Shown here piece by piece: positions 36,430 to 48,476 of a stretch of 64,000 nucleotides of DNA. Made by a program: the position numbers and the translations under genes. This stretch comes from Saussurea involucrata (lineage: Eukaryota > Streptophyta > Magnoliopsida > Asterales > Asteraceae): NCBI GenBank assembly GCA_033807775.1, contig CM066319.1:139860983-139924982 (forward strand). Direction: 5' to 3'. The notes below the pieces were generated by a model. It was not told where the DNA came from. It saw nothing but the letters and a program-made list of their open reading frames with translations, and made no database searches. Numbering within the stretch: the stretch's first letter is position 1; each line of letters starts with the position of its first letter.

Positions 36430-37596
36430 GGAAAATGTTGGAGAGAGGATTAAAGAGAGGCCTCCATGGCCTTTTTTTCTTTTTTGTTATAATTTTTATT
36501 TATTTTTAATTGATTTCAACACATTAAATGCTTAAACTTTTTATTTTCTTTATTAATTTAAATTAAAAAACATTAACCAATATATATTTAATATTATTTA
36601 AAATATTATTTACCTTGCATTTTTAATCATACAATGAATCTAATATTTTTTATTTAAATTTATAAACTTATTATTATTTTTATTTAATCAATAAGATATA
36701 TATACTTTTATTAAATGAATTTATTTTTATATAACTTTTTATATTTCTTTGTAAGCAAACAATAAATATATATTTATATAAAGAAAAATGTTGGAGGGAG
36801 GATTAAGGATAGGCCTCCATGGCCCTTTATCTTTTTTGTTATAATTTTGATTTATTTTTAATTGATTTCAACACATTAAATGCTTAAACTTTTCATTTTA
36901 TTTTTTGATTTAAATTAAAAACCATTAACCAATATATATTTATTATTATATAAAATATTATTTACCTTGTATTTTTAATCATACAATGAATCTAATATTT
37001 TTTATTTAAATTTATAAACTTATTATTATTTTTATTTAATCAATAAGATATATATACTTTTATTAAATGAATTTATTTTTATATAACTTTTTATATTTCT
37101 TTGTAAGATAACAATCATCATCAATATATATATGAAAGAAAATGTTGGAGAGATGATTACGGAGAGACCTCCATGGCCGTTTATCCTTTTTGTTATAATT
37201 TTGATTTATTTTTAATTGATTTCAACACATTAAATGCTTAAACTTTTCATTTTCTTTTTTAATTTAAATTAAAAACCATTAACCAATATATATTTATTAT
37301 TATATAAAATATTATTTACCTTGCATTTTTAATCATACAATGAATCTAATATTTTTTATTTAAATTTATAAACTTATTATTATTTTTATTTAATCAATAT
37401 GATATAGATACTTTTATTAAATCAATTTATTTTTATACAACTTTTTATATTTATTTGTAAGCTAACAATCATCAATATATCAATATAAAGGAAAATGTTG
37501 GAGAGAGAATTAAGGAGAGACCTCCATGGCCCTTTATCCTTTTTGTTATAATTTTGATTTATTTTTAATTGATTTCAACACATTAAATGCTTAAAC
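35961..37596 (+). repeat. Tandem array of five Helitron-type 5' modules
   Basis: Modules starting TATAAAGGAAAATGTTGRAGAG and containing CCTCCATGGCC recur at about 35984, 36427, 36780, 37132 and 37489, roughly 350-440 bp apart. Each continues into the same AT-rich sequence (GATTTCAACACATTAAATGC). No 3' hairpin or CTAG is present; the last unit is cut by the LTR beginning at 37597. This is a head-to-tail array of truncated elements of the family that also supplied 31731-31898. Confidence 0.7.
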
Positions 37597-38409
37597 TGTA
37601 ATAACCCGAATTTCAAGTATGTATTGAAAGTTTAGTGGCTAAAGTCTAAGAATTTAAAGTTAAGTTAAGGGGCCTTTGTGCAATTTGTAAAAGATATAAA
37701 TAGGGCTCAAAACCCTAGTTATCCAATCATTTGATGGTGGTTGGCGGCTGGGAGAAATTAGAGAGAAGAGAAAGAAGGGTTTTGAGGTCTCAAGAACAAA
37801 ATTGAAGAGAAGGAATCATCAATCAACAAATTGGAAGAGGATGTGGAGCTGGAATTCGATTCTACACGTGATTCTATCAGGTAATCCTAAGCTTCAATTC
37901 TTGTTTTAGATGATTCAGCTAGATTGTTGGTTTGGGTTAAGGGTTTTTAGTTAAAAGTTGAGTTTGAGGCTCTATAGAAGTAATTAGTTGCCTCAAATGC
38001 GTTTTTGGTAGCTAAGAGTTCAGTACTAATAAAGTTTAGTATTCAGAATATTGTTGTTAATCTAAGCTTTCTGGGATTAAGAGTTTATCTGCGATTTTCG
38101 GCCCAAATAGGGTTCTGAGTCGGCGTCCGAAAAGCTCTGTGGGTGTCCGGACACGTTGTTCCATTTGAAGGTTTCCGGATGAGGAAACTGTCTGGATAAG
38201 AGGCTATCCGGATGAGAGAGTTATCCGGTAAGTATTTGTCCGGTAAATAGTTGTCCGGTAAGTGGTTGTCCGGTAAGTAGAGTTGACCGGAAAAGTTGAG
38301 TTGACCGGAAAAGTTGAGTTGTCCGGAAAGGTTGAGTTGTCCGGAAAGTAGAAGTTGTCCAGGAAGTAGGGTTGTCCGGAAAGTTGGATGATCATCTTAT
38401 GTGTTTTAT
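37597..38409 (+). mobile_element. Truncated LTR (element E), plus orientation
   Basis: Begins TGTAATAACCCGAATTTC and matches the reverse complement of the LTR at 38410-40080 (GAAAGTTTAGTG, GGCGGCT, GAAAGAAGGG). It is therefore a related LTR in the opposite orientation, cut at 38409 by element B. It contains a cluster of TTGTCCGGTAAGT / TTGTCCGGAAAG units at 38204-38395. Confidence 0.7.
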
Positions 38410-40080
38410 TGTAACGTCCCAAAAACATAACATGCATTCATCCAGAATTAAGCATTCAAATTACATAATTAAACTTGCCCAAAACATCACTTCTTCTATA
38501 CTAAACAGAATTGACATCGGAAGTCTAAACTCCACAACCGAGAACTACATCTATAGTCATTAAAATCGAAACTCTGGAGTCGCTCTAGTCTCCAAATCCT
38601 TCTTCTTCACTCCTAGTTCTTACTAGAAGAACCAATAGTGCGCTTACCTGAAAATGGTTTAGTTTTTGAAAAGCGAGGGTTAGACCGAAAGGTCTAGTGA
38701 ATTCCCTCCGAAAACAACATGTAACACAGTTGGAAAACATTTATCAATAAACTATAATGCATTATCATTCATGGTACTGCACTGTGTATGGATCACATAA
38801 ACATTCCGCAATCAGGGTTCCATTAGGCTCCCTTCTCGCCCTCCTTGGAGCCCACACGGACTCCCCTCTACCGGATAGGAGGGAAAGGAATTCCAACCTA
38901 CCAGCCTGTCATACATATCCAAGGGATCCTCAGATCCCGAGAATCTCTCTCTGATCCCATAGTGCAGACCGACATCACATAGCATACACGTACGTTCCTG
39001 AAAACATGTAAGTTAAAATATTCATACGTCATGTCTTTCAGTTCTTCATGCCAAACATTTCATTTAATAAAACAGATACGTTCGTGAAAAATTATGCAAA
39101 TCAGTTTCTAACATTTCATGCTCGATAAACCATAATCAGTTAAAACATTTATCACTTTGCATAAAAAAAGGGGTTTTAGGGAACTCACCTTGGTAACGCT
39201 TGAACGCACTCCTTAACTACCTCCAAGCTAATCCAATCGAACACCTACGGGCATTAGGTTTAAATCAGATTAAACGGTTCAAACCTACTGACCAGAGAAC
39301 ACTTTCCGGATACCAAACTGTCCGGACACCCTAACTTCCCGGATACCCGCACTGTCCGGATACCCAACTTTCCGGATACCCGAACTGTCCGGATACTGGG
39401 ACTTTCCGGACACACCAAATTCCGGATACCGCACCCGGTAACTCAACTTATCCGGAAGGACAGTCATCCGGAAACTACCATAAGACTCTACCCGGGAACT
39501 AGCATTCTTATCCGGAAACTACCATAACCACCAGAACTGCTAGTGTCCGGATACGACGGCTGTTCGACAATAGTGATCTGAAAGTGATCCTTAAGCTCAT
39601 TTTCTGCCATTAATTCGAATAGACATACCTAAGGGTTCATCCACCAAACCTAAACATTCACTTAATCCATTTATAATCCCTCAAATCGGATTACCAAGCC
39701 AAAAACCCTTAAAACACACTTTTAAGGAAAAAGGATGAAAACTCATTGAATCAACAACTTCATACTTAAGGATTCAACCCAAATACGAAAGGAACACTAA
39801 AACAACAAGGAATACGAATAGAGAATGGATCACCTTGTTGATTTCTCTTCTCTTTTGATCTCTTCCTCCAAAATCCCTCTCTTCTTCTCTTTTCTTCTCT
39901 AGCCGCCAACACCACCAAGCACACACACAAAATACTGATTTCTAAATACAAGGTTGCCCTAGGGATTAGAGCCTTTAAGTATCTTTCAAAAATAACAAAA
40001 TAGTCCCTTAACTTATCTTTCATTCCTTGCATAAAGGACACTAAACTTTCATTCTTTCCCTAGAAAACCCGGTTGTTACA
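38410..40080 (-). mobile_element. 3' LTR of gypsy-type element B
   Basis: 1671 bp, TGTAACGTCCC at 38410 to GGTTGTTACA ending at 40080, with a polypurine tract directly on the high side. It is therefore the 3' LTR of a minus-strand element. A cluster of TCCGGATACC and TCCGGACACC units lies at 39296-39545. Confidence 0.85.
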
Positions 40081-40099
40081 ACACTCCCCCCTTAAACGA
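40081..40099 (-). other. Polypurine tract of element B
   Basis: On the minus strand TTTAAGGGGGGAGTGT abuts the LTR start. Confidence 0.85.
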
Positions 40100-43000
40100 A
40101 TTCCGTCCCCGAAATTCTTTATTGGAAAAGACACATGTATCATTCCCACACCACAACTGACACTTCCCCAAGGTAATGTCACTTCTGACTCAGTCCACCA
40201 CCTCATAAATTCGAAACATGGAACATTGGATGCATTCCCTTCAGTTCTTACGGTACCCTAACTCGTAGGCGACTGTTCCTATTCGATCGGTCTTAACAAT
40301 AGAAGATTAAATAAGGCTTCTCATGCACCTATACTTCCTATAAGGGGGAACTTGGCGGAATCCCCCGCTACAACACAAGATTCATTTACTAAGAAACAAT
40401 CACTCACTTGACAGCTTGGCACAAGGCCAACTCTGTACATCCCGACAACTCACAACCCCGAGTTCCTTCATCGTAATACAAGAAATCCTAGATTACTCCT
40501 CCCAACCAACAATCGTCTATGCATAAAACATTTCCCTTTCTAGGACCACCTCGACCACAGTTCGTCACTCATCCCTCACATTCTCACTACTTCATCACCC
40601 CATACTTATACGTAACTAAGAGTAGGAACCTCCAACACATCGTGGAAGTGTTCACCTACTCAACTTAAACTTATCCTGAACACATCAATTTCCTCGTTGA
40701 ATGCCACGTTCTTTCATTCATAGACAACGTAACTCCGGTTATCCTCACTCCACTGGGAGGAGTAACCAAGGTAAACATCATACTATTCTCACTAGCTTAA
40801 TCACTGAACGACCAATTCATTTAAACATTTCTCACAAAGTCACTAACTTAACTCATTCAGTTGTCTTATCCACTTCTTTCCCCGCACAAAGTCATACACA
40901 ATTCTCTTCCTCACTACTCTTTCCAAAAGTTCGCACACTTATCAGTGACAATCTACACAACACTGCACCTCTCGGCATTACTGTCAAGCTTACTACTCCC
41001 AACTTACCCACGTATTTCGACGTACGGTCTTCACTTCCCCACGCCAGCGTGGAGCACCGCCCACCAAACATTACTTGCCCCTCTCTCCTGACCTTTCCAC
41101 ATGCTGATACCACCTTCACAATACTTACATAACCAAACAGTTGCACCAAAGTCCTAACTTAAGGCATTCAACTAAGTCGTCTCGAAACAACACCAGTGAT
41201 CGACGTCATTATACATTCTTTAATCTCCAACTTTTACTTTCTCAGACAAATCTTTCACCCATGAGCAGCAACTCACATTCTTTAAGGGATTCACATTTAA
41301 TCCACCTCATTTTAACTAACACATCCATCATCTTCTTTAGACCTCCAATTATCCCAAAATATGCTTACTTAGCGACTCTTACAACCCCAAAATAATTGGT
41401 TTCTTATTTGAATAACTACTCACCATCACTCCGTCATCCTATCCCGAACTTAGTCATGTTACAATGTCAACTTACACCCTACGTGCTCCAACAACCTGGT
41501 TAACAAGTCGCACACTTCATCCGAAACACCCAAAAGGCTTCTATCTGATGCTTCCTCTCTCTCTAACACCACGCTACCACGACACTAGCTGGCACATTTA
41601 GCTTGACAAATACTGTCACTACACATCCTTACACTCTTTGTCCATAACATCATACTGCAGACCAAATCTCTCATGATCATCCATACACAATTTAAACTCG
41701 CCCTCACAATTACCAGCATAAAATCGAGCCTATCTCGCTACTTAGTCCTTTCTCAACTTGCTGAACTATAACTCGCGAGTTCTCAATTAGCTCAAACACA
41801 GACATTCTAGCTAGCTCTTTACGATCCGAGCTCTTACGTAAGCTGGACACAGTCCCTCACTACGCGATAAAGTCTACACACTCGCTTCGCTCGTGCTACT
41901 TACCTCATCATTCTACGAACCCTCCATACTTCGTAAATAGAACGCTTATTCAAAACAATAACTTCTCATCCTCTTAACACCTCTCTAAGGTGTTCTATCA
42001 ACTTCCAACCTTCTGGTTCAAGACTTCAGCCTCGGCCATCTTACACAACTGTCGGCTTCTACAACAACCGATAACCTGTAACTACTTTCTTAACTTATTC
42101 TTTAACAAGGGTTCCTTACGGAACCTAATCCTACCAACATAACATAATCACTTCATAATACGTCTCCCTCTTTTTCTGAACTTACTCCTGAAACACCGAT
42201 ATTATAAGCTCACCTCAAAACTCATATCTAACACCGTGGACATTTCGCTTCTGCCTCTCAACACTACTCAACGAGTTGCTAATACCAACACCTCGATGAC
42301 TTCTACTCCTTCCCCTGGGCCCAATCCGTCCCTCAACAACCGTATTTCCAGTTACCGAACAAGGGTGCAAACCCTCAAACAACCGGTACTATAATCCACT
42401 TCTGACTCTACCATTGTTCACATTTCCTCTTGAACACAAATACTAAACCTACAACATTCTCTCCTTATTTGTCCGACACTTTTCCACTCTTGGAGTTCTT
42501 CCTTAGCTTAACATGTAATATCTTACGACCTAGTGGGTTCATAGCCTTCATGCATGAAAATACAATAAATAAATCTGTTCGCACAATTCATCATTTTAAA
42601 TAAACAACGTTTGGAAAACACTTGGGTACACATGACCCCATCACTCTTATAACTTCAATGCCCTGCACAACGATTCGAGAATCGTTTGCATGCATCTTTC
42701 CGTGAACCTTAATCTTATTCAATTCCGAACGATGTTATTACGACAGTAATACATTAAATGAAAGTTCTTTCATACGACACAATTCCGAAAGAAAATACCG
42801 ACACCAAGTAAACCAGTCGGTTCTCACACTCTTTTACATGATGTCAACAGGTTAAAACTCATTTGATTGTAAAAGTTTTGCTGGCAAACGTTTTCTCGAC
42901 CTTTTTGTAACAATATAACTTATAATGAAAAGTGTGAAATACTTTGCAAATCGTTAGGCTCAAAATTTCATTGTGCAGTTTGAATGAAATCACTTTTTCT

Positions 43001-43963
43001 TTAAACATACGCTTGCACATTCTGACTCCTTTTCGATCAAAATTTATATTTACACATTTAACTTAAATCGTGAAAATTTTCATGTTACATTTAGGAAAGC
43101 TATGCATGAAACTATACTTGCAATTGAAGGCTACTCACCCTAACAAGGTCAACCGCCTTACTCGCGCAACTTATCCTTGGCACTCTTCCTTCGACCAATG
43201 GTCGCCCTCTCGGTCATGCAATAACTTGCTGTACATGCGTTCCACATCTCACTTACTCAACCATTTCACCCTATTTTTGTTTTGATCAACTATCTCACTT
43301 TCTACTTCTACAAGCTTTCAATTCACTATAGGTATCTCATCTCATTTATCCTGTCATTGAAAATCTCGACTAAGAAGTCAGGGCTCCACTGATACTTTCA
43401 AGATTTCGACACTGTCCTTCCTTATCATCCGAACTGATCTACTTCACAATCTCTTGAACTGAGACTCTCCTGAAACAGGAGTCTTACTCAAACTCAACAC
43501 CCATCCTCTTCGAATCCACAAAGAGCTACCTCTAGACGACTCATAACATTCCATACAACATTCCCTCTATTCGATGCATACATACATCACATCATAAATG
43601 ATCTTACACGACACCCCCCAAGCAATGGATCTCGGTCTATCCCTCAGGGATCTTGCTGACCTATTCCCCAACGTTCTCCCAGCCATAGCGCTAAACTGAA
43701 AGAAACCCATAATTCGTCCTTGCTAGACATGACACAACAAATTTTGCTATAGAAGGTAATTTAAGCACGCACGTGTACCTGTAAGTTCATAATTACACTG
43801 GCCAGGTGCAATCCCAAACTTACCTTACACGTTTGTCCTTGGCACCTTATTTCCTAGCGCATTTTTAGTGATCGTTCCTAGAGGCACTCCTATGTCTCGG
43901 CTGTATTCCTTCTCTTACAGTTTAAGTTTAGGCCCGACTGGTCACCTAAATCCCTTAAACTAA

Positions 43964-43976
43964 GGCTCTGATACCA
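43964..43976 (-). other. Primer-binding site of element B
   Basis: Minus-strand TGGTATCAGAGCC, two bases inside the LTR boundary at 43979. Confidence 0.85.
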
Positions 43977-43978
43977 TT

Positions 43979-44541
43979 TGTAACGTCCCAGAGTGACCAG
44001 TTCTGGTACAACCAAGTCCCGGTAACAACAAGCCCGGTACTCGGCGATTTCGACAAAACTTAATTTCTTTATTTTGAACTTAATCTACCGATTAACCATT
44101 ATATTTTCTTCCACAATCAAAATGTGTTACTCTCCAATCTCAAACCTTCTCAAACAAAGCTAATTAAACCATTTATCAAACCGATTAAGAGTTAAACCCT
44201 ATTACTGTTCTCATCTATATCGCACAACTCCATCATGAAGAAGAAACTAGCGATTAACTAACTCAGACTTCTTAGACAAGAAAGAAATTCATAAAAGGAA
44301 CGATTTCTTACCAGAATAGGAGTTCTCCTATAGATTCCAATGTCGAATATGTTCTTCCCTCCCTTTCTCTTCTTCTTCTCAGCCGCCACCAAATGCAGAA
44401 AGACAATAACAGTGACAAACCTAGGGATTTGGTCCCTATTTATATTATTCACAAATTGCAAATAAGTCCCTTACTAACAACTTTCATTCTTTTCATTCTA
44501 ACCACCAAACTTTCTTATCTAAAAGAATTTAGGTTGTTACA
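43979..44541 (-). mobile_element. Short LTR (563 bp) shared by elements B and C
   Basis: TGTAACGTCCC at 43979 to GGTTGTTACA ending at 44541. The low side has a primer-binding site (element B), while the high side has a polypurine tract (element C). It is therefore at once the 5' LTR of B and the 3' LTR of C. From GTCCCAGAGTGACC onward it matches 54670-55227 with few differences. It looks like an LTR shortened by an internal deletion, or a distinct short family. Confidence 0.8.
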
Positions 44542-44560
44542 ACACTCCCCCCTTAAAAGA
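44542..44560 (-). other. Polypurine tract of element C
   Basis: Minus-strand TTTTAAGGGGGGAGTGT directly before the LTR. Confidence 0.85.
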
Positions 44561-44569
44561 ACTCCGTCC

Positions 44570-44791
44570 CCGAAATTCCATCTTTGAACAAACTAAGAGA
44601 TGGTTCCTCAGCTTTCTAGCCTTGCGACCTACGATCGCCCACACTTCCCCCACATCGTTCCATCTTTCGTCCATTCCGGTGTCTTCTAACGGTACAACCG
44701 TGCTTTCTTCGGCTAAGCCCTTCCGCAGATTCGACACGGGAAAGGTCGAATGAACTCCTATTACGCGCAACCCTTCATCACTAAGGCGCAT
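44570..44791 (-). pseudogene. Remnant of gypsy pol 3' end (integrase C-terminal region)
   Basis: The frame begins MRLSDEGLRVIGVHSTFPVSNL (shown in two parts: MRLSDEGLRV and IGVHSTFPVSNLRKGLAEE). The VSNLRK signature and the following VVPLED are typical of the plant chromovirus pol tail. It is the only coding trace found in the gypsy-derived internal regions. A related copy is at 59781-59972. Confidence 0.65.
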
Positions 44792-45730
44792 ACAAACAAA
44801 TCAACACCCTCCCGACTACAACAACTCTTACCTCAGGAAGAAAACTCGCGTGCTACAAAAAGGATATAACATCTCAAGTCAACCATACCAATATCATTCA
44901 CACATCTAGACTCCATGTTTTAAATCATGCCAAACTAATGGTTTCGCACAAAATTTTACCATTCTTAAAAGGACGCATTCCACCGACGTTAACGTCCCAA
45001 CAATCCAACACCCCTAAAAATAACGACGCTCTGTTCTCCAATAGATCACAGAATCAACCTTGAGTATCACCTTAACCCGCAGTTAAAATTTTCCTCCATA
45101 GACTATACACAACTCTACCGTCACTTTTCTAGACCAAAATACGTCTAAGGCAGACAACACTTCCTTGCATTAATTATACTGACCACGAACCATTGATAAC
45201 AATTGATTCACACACTTGTGCCACAACGTCACTCTCGCACTACTACCAAGTCCTATCCAATGGTCCTTCACCCCGAGCATTACATTCGACTACTTTCTTC
45301 CACTCTCTTCTCAACATAAAACATGTTTCCCCAAGGACAGCTCACTAGGAGGTGCTCACTCTAGACCGATCACACAAGCTAGCTTTCTTCAACTCTTAAA
45401 CCAATCATATACACACAATTTCAACGATTACTATACCTAACCAACAATTTCACCACACCTCATACCAGAAACTTAACCAAGTTAATCCGAAATCACACTC
45501 AATGCACGAAACAACCATACGCTTTTCATTTTTCAAACGGTAATACTCCACTCCTTTGCGTTTCCTTTACATACCAGGATTAGCTCAACCATCCCAAAGA
45601 TTTCGCATCTCCTACGAAACACCATAAACTAATTGATCCAAGAGCGCACAACTCCCTCCTTAGCTAACCATCAACTGCCACCCCATTCTTTTATTCCCGA
45701 ATAACAATACTACACACCACCTAGACATCC

Positions 45731-45735
45731 ATGCG
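45731..45735. other. Target-site duplication, left copy (ATGCG)
   Basis: Matches 52495-52499 exactly. Confidence 0.95.
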
Positions 45736-46603
45736 TGTTGGGAACTGAAGATATGCTAAGTATGGTTAGTACTGCCAGAACAACATTACTACTGCCAGAT
45801 CAAGTTAGTACTGCTAGTTCAATGTTAGTGCTGCCAGAACAAAGATACTACTGCTAGTTCAAGGTTAATACTGCTGAGTCATTAATGCTGCAAGAACATG
45901 ATTAGTACTGCTAGACAAGTTACTACTGCTGGAACATGATTAGTACTGCTAGACAAGTTACTACTGCTGGTACATGGTTAATACTGCTGAACAAAGTTAA
46001 TACTGCTGGTATATTACTACTGCTAGAATATCATTAATGCTGCTGATCAAAAGTTAGTACTGCTGGTGTCTTACGAAAACTGTTAGTACTGCTTGGGCAT
46101 ATCAAACATTACTACTGCTGAAAGATTATTAGTACTGCTTGAGAAGAATGAAGTTAATACTGCTTGTGATCAGAACATGGAATGCGAGATTGAAGGAGAT
46201 AAAGATGGATTGATTGAAGATATACTTAAAAGAATATTCTGAAGATCAATCTTATTTTGATAGTTATCTTGTAATTATTCTGTATATATATTTGTTGATA
46301 GATAGCTATTAAGTACACAGAGACGAGTCAATATACGTGTGAAAAAGAATTCGATATCGTTTTCAGAGAGAATTAACCTCAAGGTGTAAGAACCCTATTT
46401 CTAGAGAAGTAGAAGTCGTCTTGTTGAGCCTGTTCAACAAGATTGAGGTTTGGTTGTAATCTTGTGAGTCGATTTAGTGAATACACAAAGTGGTGAATTT
46501 TCTGTTACATTGTTCTTGATTGTGGGAATTAAAGTTCTTTTCCGCAGATTCTTTAATTATGAATTCTAAGTATTAATTATCTTGTTAAGATTCGATCCTG
46601 ACA
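45736..46603 (+). mobile_element. 5' LTR of the copia-like element
   Basis: TGTTGGGAACTG...GATCCTGACA. The first about 430 bp (45755-46170) are an array of about 20 copies of the RTTANTRCTGC motif. A TATA-like box follows at 46283. Confidence 0.95.
46283..46290 (+). promoter_or_regulatory. Candidate TATA box in the 5' LTR
   Basis: TATATATA within CTGTATATATATTTG, about 110 bp after the end of the motif array and well inside the LTR. The position fits a U3/R promoter. The 3' LTR has the same sequence near 52174. Confidence 0.45.
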
Positions 46604-46605
46604 AG

Positions 46606-46617
46606 TGGTATCAGAGC
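46606..46617 (+). other. Primer-binding site of the copia-like element
   Basis: TGGTATCAGAGC, complementary to initiator Met-tRNA, two bases after the 5' LTR. Confidence 0.92.
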
Positions 46618-46645
46618 TTGTGTTTCTTAGAATTCTACAAACATT

Positions 46646-48232
46646 ATGGAAAATTCTATTGAATCAAACAGTACTTTTGATTGGAGTGATCAAGCAGAAG
46701 AGGCAATCCAGAATCATGCACTCATGGCAGAAGTCTCAGATATTCCTACGGAGGTAAAATCTAATCTCTGTTCTCAAGCTTGTATAGACACTGTTAAAAG
46801 GTATAGAGATCACAATCAGGGAATGTGTGATGACCTTAAGAGATTAGAAAAGGACATAAGAGATTATGTATTGATTGTTGAGAGGTTTGAAGAACAAATT
46901 AAGGCTTTTCAAGCCAATGAACTTCAACACTCATATGATACAAACTACTGGAAGTGGGAAAAGGGTGGTCTGGAGTTCCAACTGAAAGAGTCTAGGGAAG
47001 AGTGTGAGAAACTAAAAGGAGAGCTTGAGAAATTTAAACTTGATGTAGAAAAGTTTACTTGTGCCTCCAAAGTCATGGACAACATAATCAACTCTCAAAT
47101 CCATAGTAAGTTGAAACCAGGAATAGGGTACAATGCCACACCCCCACCCTATAACAACAACTACATCCCTCCTAAGTCAGACCTATTAGAAACCAAGGAT
47201 AGGAAGGACTTACCTAAAGGAGCCACTGAAGTAGATCCATTAGATAAAGTAGTTGTTGAGGATGAGACTGACAAAGTAGGATCTGATGAGGAATGTGAAA
47301 GTCCATGTGTTAAGAACAATGAGATGAAAAGGACTGACAAGGGAAAGGGAGTTCATTATACACAGACCACTGTTGTGAACTCTAAAACTTGTGAACATTG
47401 TTCTTGCAAGAAATCTCAAGAGAATAAGCCCCAAAAACATGATAAAAGGAGGGGAAATCAAAGAAATTGGAATAACCAGTGGGCACAAAAGCAAGGAGTT
47501 GATCTGCAAAGGATTAACAGACCAAAACCTTGTTTCATCTGTGGCAGATTGAATCATCTTGCCAAACACTGTTATTTCAATCCTATTAACCAAAGGATGA
47601 ATTTTCAAAGACCTTTTTATAAATCCAATGGTTATAGGAAGCCTGCAAGGAACCATGTGGCTAAGAAACAAGCTAAATCCAAAAGCCACATGAGGAAAAA
47701 GACTGAAAAGGAATGTGTCAATATGTGGGTCTCCAAAAGCACTAATACCTCAGATAGTACTGCTGAAAAGGATAGTGCTGCTAGAAGCAATACTGCTAAC
47801 AAGGTTAGTGCTGCTAGAAGCAATACTACTGCCAATACTGCTGCTAGCAATGTTAGTGCTGCTAACTCAGTTAGTGCTGCTAACTTTGTTAGTGCTGCTA
47901 ACTCTGTTAGTGCTGCTAACTCAGTTAGTGCTGCTAACTCTGTTAGTACTGCTAACTCTGTTGGTGCTGCTAACTCTGTTGGTGCTGCTAACTCAGTTAG
48001 TGCTGCTAACTCTGTTAGTACTGCTAACTCTGTTAGTGCTGCTAACTCTGTTAGTACTTCTTCTAAGGTTAATACTGCTTCTAGTGTTTGTGTTGCTAGA
48101 CCAATTATATTGACAAAGTACTCCAATTCGGCAGTACCTAAATTTGAAAATCTCATCAAAACCCAATGCAAGTACTTTGATGAGCAAGGGAGACCCAAGA
48201 CCACTTCGGCTTGGGTTCCCAATAAAAACTAA
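46646..48232 (+). CDS. Gag-like nucleocapsid protein of the copia-like element
   Basis: 528 residues. Residues about 1-170 are helical and charged, with a likely coiled coil (about 60-165). About 180-270 is acidic then basic. A CCHC zinc knuckle is at C296-X2-C299-X4-H304-X4-C309 (CFICGRLNHLAKHC), followed by a basic RNA-binding stretch. Residues about 373-475 are a low-complexity repeat of the type SAANSV, encoded by the same nucleotide motif that fills the LTR. The C-terminus (DEQGRPKTTSAWVPNKN) is the sort of sequence that precedes protease in copia polyproteins. The ATG is 42 bases after the primer site. Gag would package the RNA. No UBN2-type gag domain was recognised at the N-terminus. 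Confidence 0.85.
   Translation: MENSIESNSTFDWSDQAEEAIQNHALMAEVSDIPTEVKSNLCSQACIDTVKRYRDHNQGMCDDLKRLEKDIRDYVLIVERFEEQIKAFQANELQHSYDTNYWKWEKGGLEFQLKESREECEKLKGELEKFKLDVEKFTCASKVMDNIINSQIHSKLKPGIGYNATPPPYNNNYIPPKSDLLETKDRKDLPKGATEVDPLDKVVVEDETDKVGSDEECESPCVKNNEMKRTDKGKGVHYTQTTVVNSKTCEHCSCKKSQENKPQKHDKRRGNQRNWNNQWAQKQGVDLQRINRPKPCFICGRLNHLAKHCYFNPINQRMNFQRPFYKSNGYRKPARNHVAKKQAKSKSHMRKKTEKECVNMWVSKSTNTSDSTAEKDSAARSNTANKVSAARSNTTANTAASNVSAANSVSAANFVSAANSVSAANSVSAANSVSTANSVGAANSVGAANSVSAANSVSTANSVSAANSVSTSSKVNTASSVCVARPIILTKYSNSAVPKFENLIKTQCKYFDEQGRPKTTSAWVPNKN
47755..48075 (+). repeat. In-frame motif repeats in gag
   Basis: About 20 units, many of them 18 bp (GTTAGTGCTGCTAACTCT and variants). Each contains the TTAGTRCTGCT motif also found in the LTR and spacer. 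Confidence 0.9.
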
Positions 48233-48246
48233 TTGATTTATCAGAT

Positions 48247-48476
48247 GTGCAGTGCAACCAACAGCTCAAGGGAAAGAGCATCTGGCATGTTGATAGTGGT
48301 TGCTCCTGGCACATGACAGGTAACATGTCCTGCCTCAAGAATTTCAAAAGAATTGATGGAGGACATGTTGCTTTTGGGAATAATCTTGCAGGAGGTAAGA
48401 TAAGTGGTAAAGGTGATGTGTCAGAAGGTAAGATGACATTTGAGGATTTGACAAATGCTGCAAAGTGCAAGTATAG
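48247..48476 (+). pseudogene. Truncated copia aspartic protease
   Basis: Separated from gag by a stop at 48230-48232 and in another frame. It shows IWHVDSGCSWHMTGN (the DSG active site with the copia 'HMTG' context) and then FGNNLAGGKISGKG and KMTFEDL. After about 75 residues the sequence runs into the motif array, so the C-terminal half of protease and all downstream pol domains are missing. It could be made only by frameshift or readthrough, and would be incomplete. Confidence 0.85.

Larger units (their letters stand above)
40081..43978 (-). mobile_element. Internal region of element B, 3.9 kb, non-coding (LARD-like)
   Basis: Bounded by a polypurine tract at 40081 and a primer-binding site at 43964-43976. 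It has no gag, protease, RT or integrase motif on either strand, and the longest frames (143 and 85 codons) overlap each other as shadows. Its homology to 1-3303 across several segments shows that the same non-coding internal domain was mobilised more than once. That fits a large retrotransposon derivative moved in trans. Confidence 0.78.
44542..45735 (-). mobile_element. Internal region of gypsy element C, 3' half
   Basis: Continues at 52500-53061 after the copia-like insertion. On the minus strand 44790 to about 44600 reads FPVSNLRKGLAEES followed by VVPLEDTGMDERWN. This resembles the end of Ty3/gypsy pol near the integrase C-terminus/chromodomain of Tekay/Del-like chromoviruses (where 'FHVSNLRKCLAD' is usual). 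The rest is non-coding. Confidence 0.7.

Noticed and set aside
40701..41395. 143- and 84-codon plus-strand ORFs in gypsy element B
   Set aside because: Ser/Thr/Pro/His-rich low-complexity frames overlapping others on both strands; no homology recognised and opposite to element orientation.
47632..48222. 196-codon minus-strand ORF rich in Leu/Ala/Thr
   Set aside because: Mirror of the tandem repeat in gag; no domain and wrong strand for the element.
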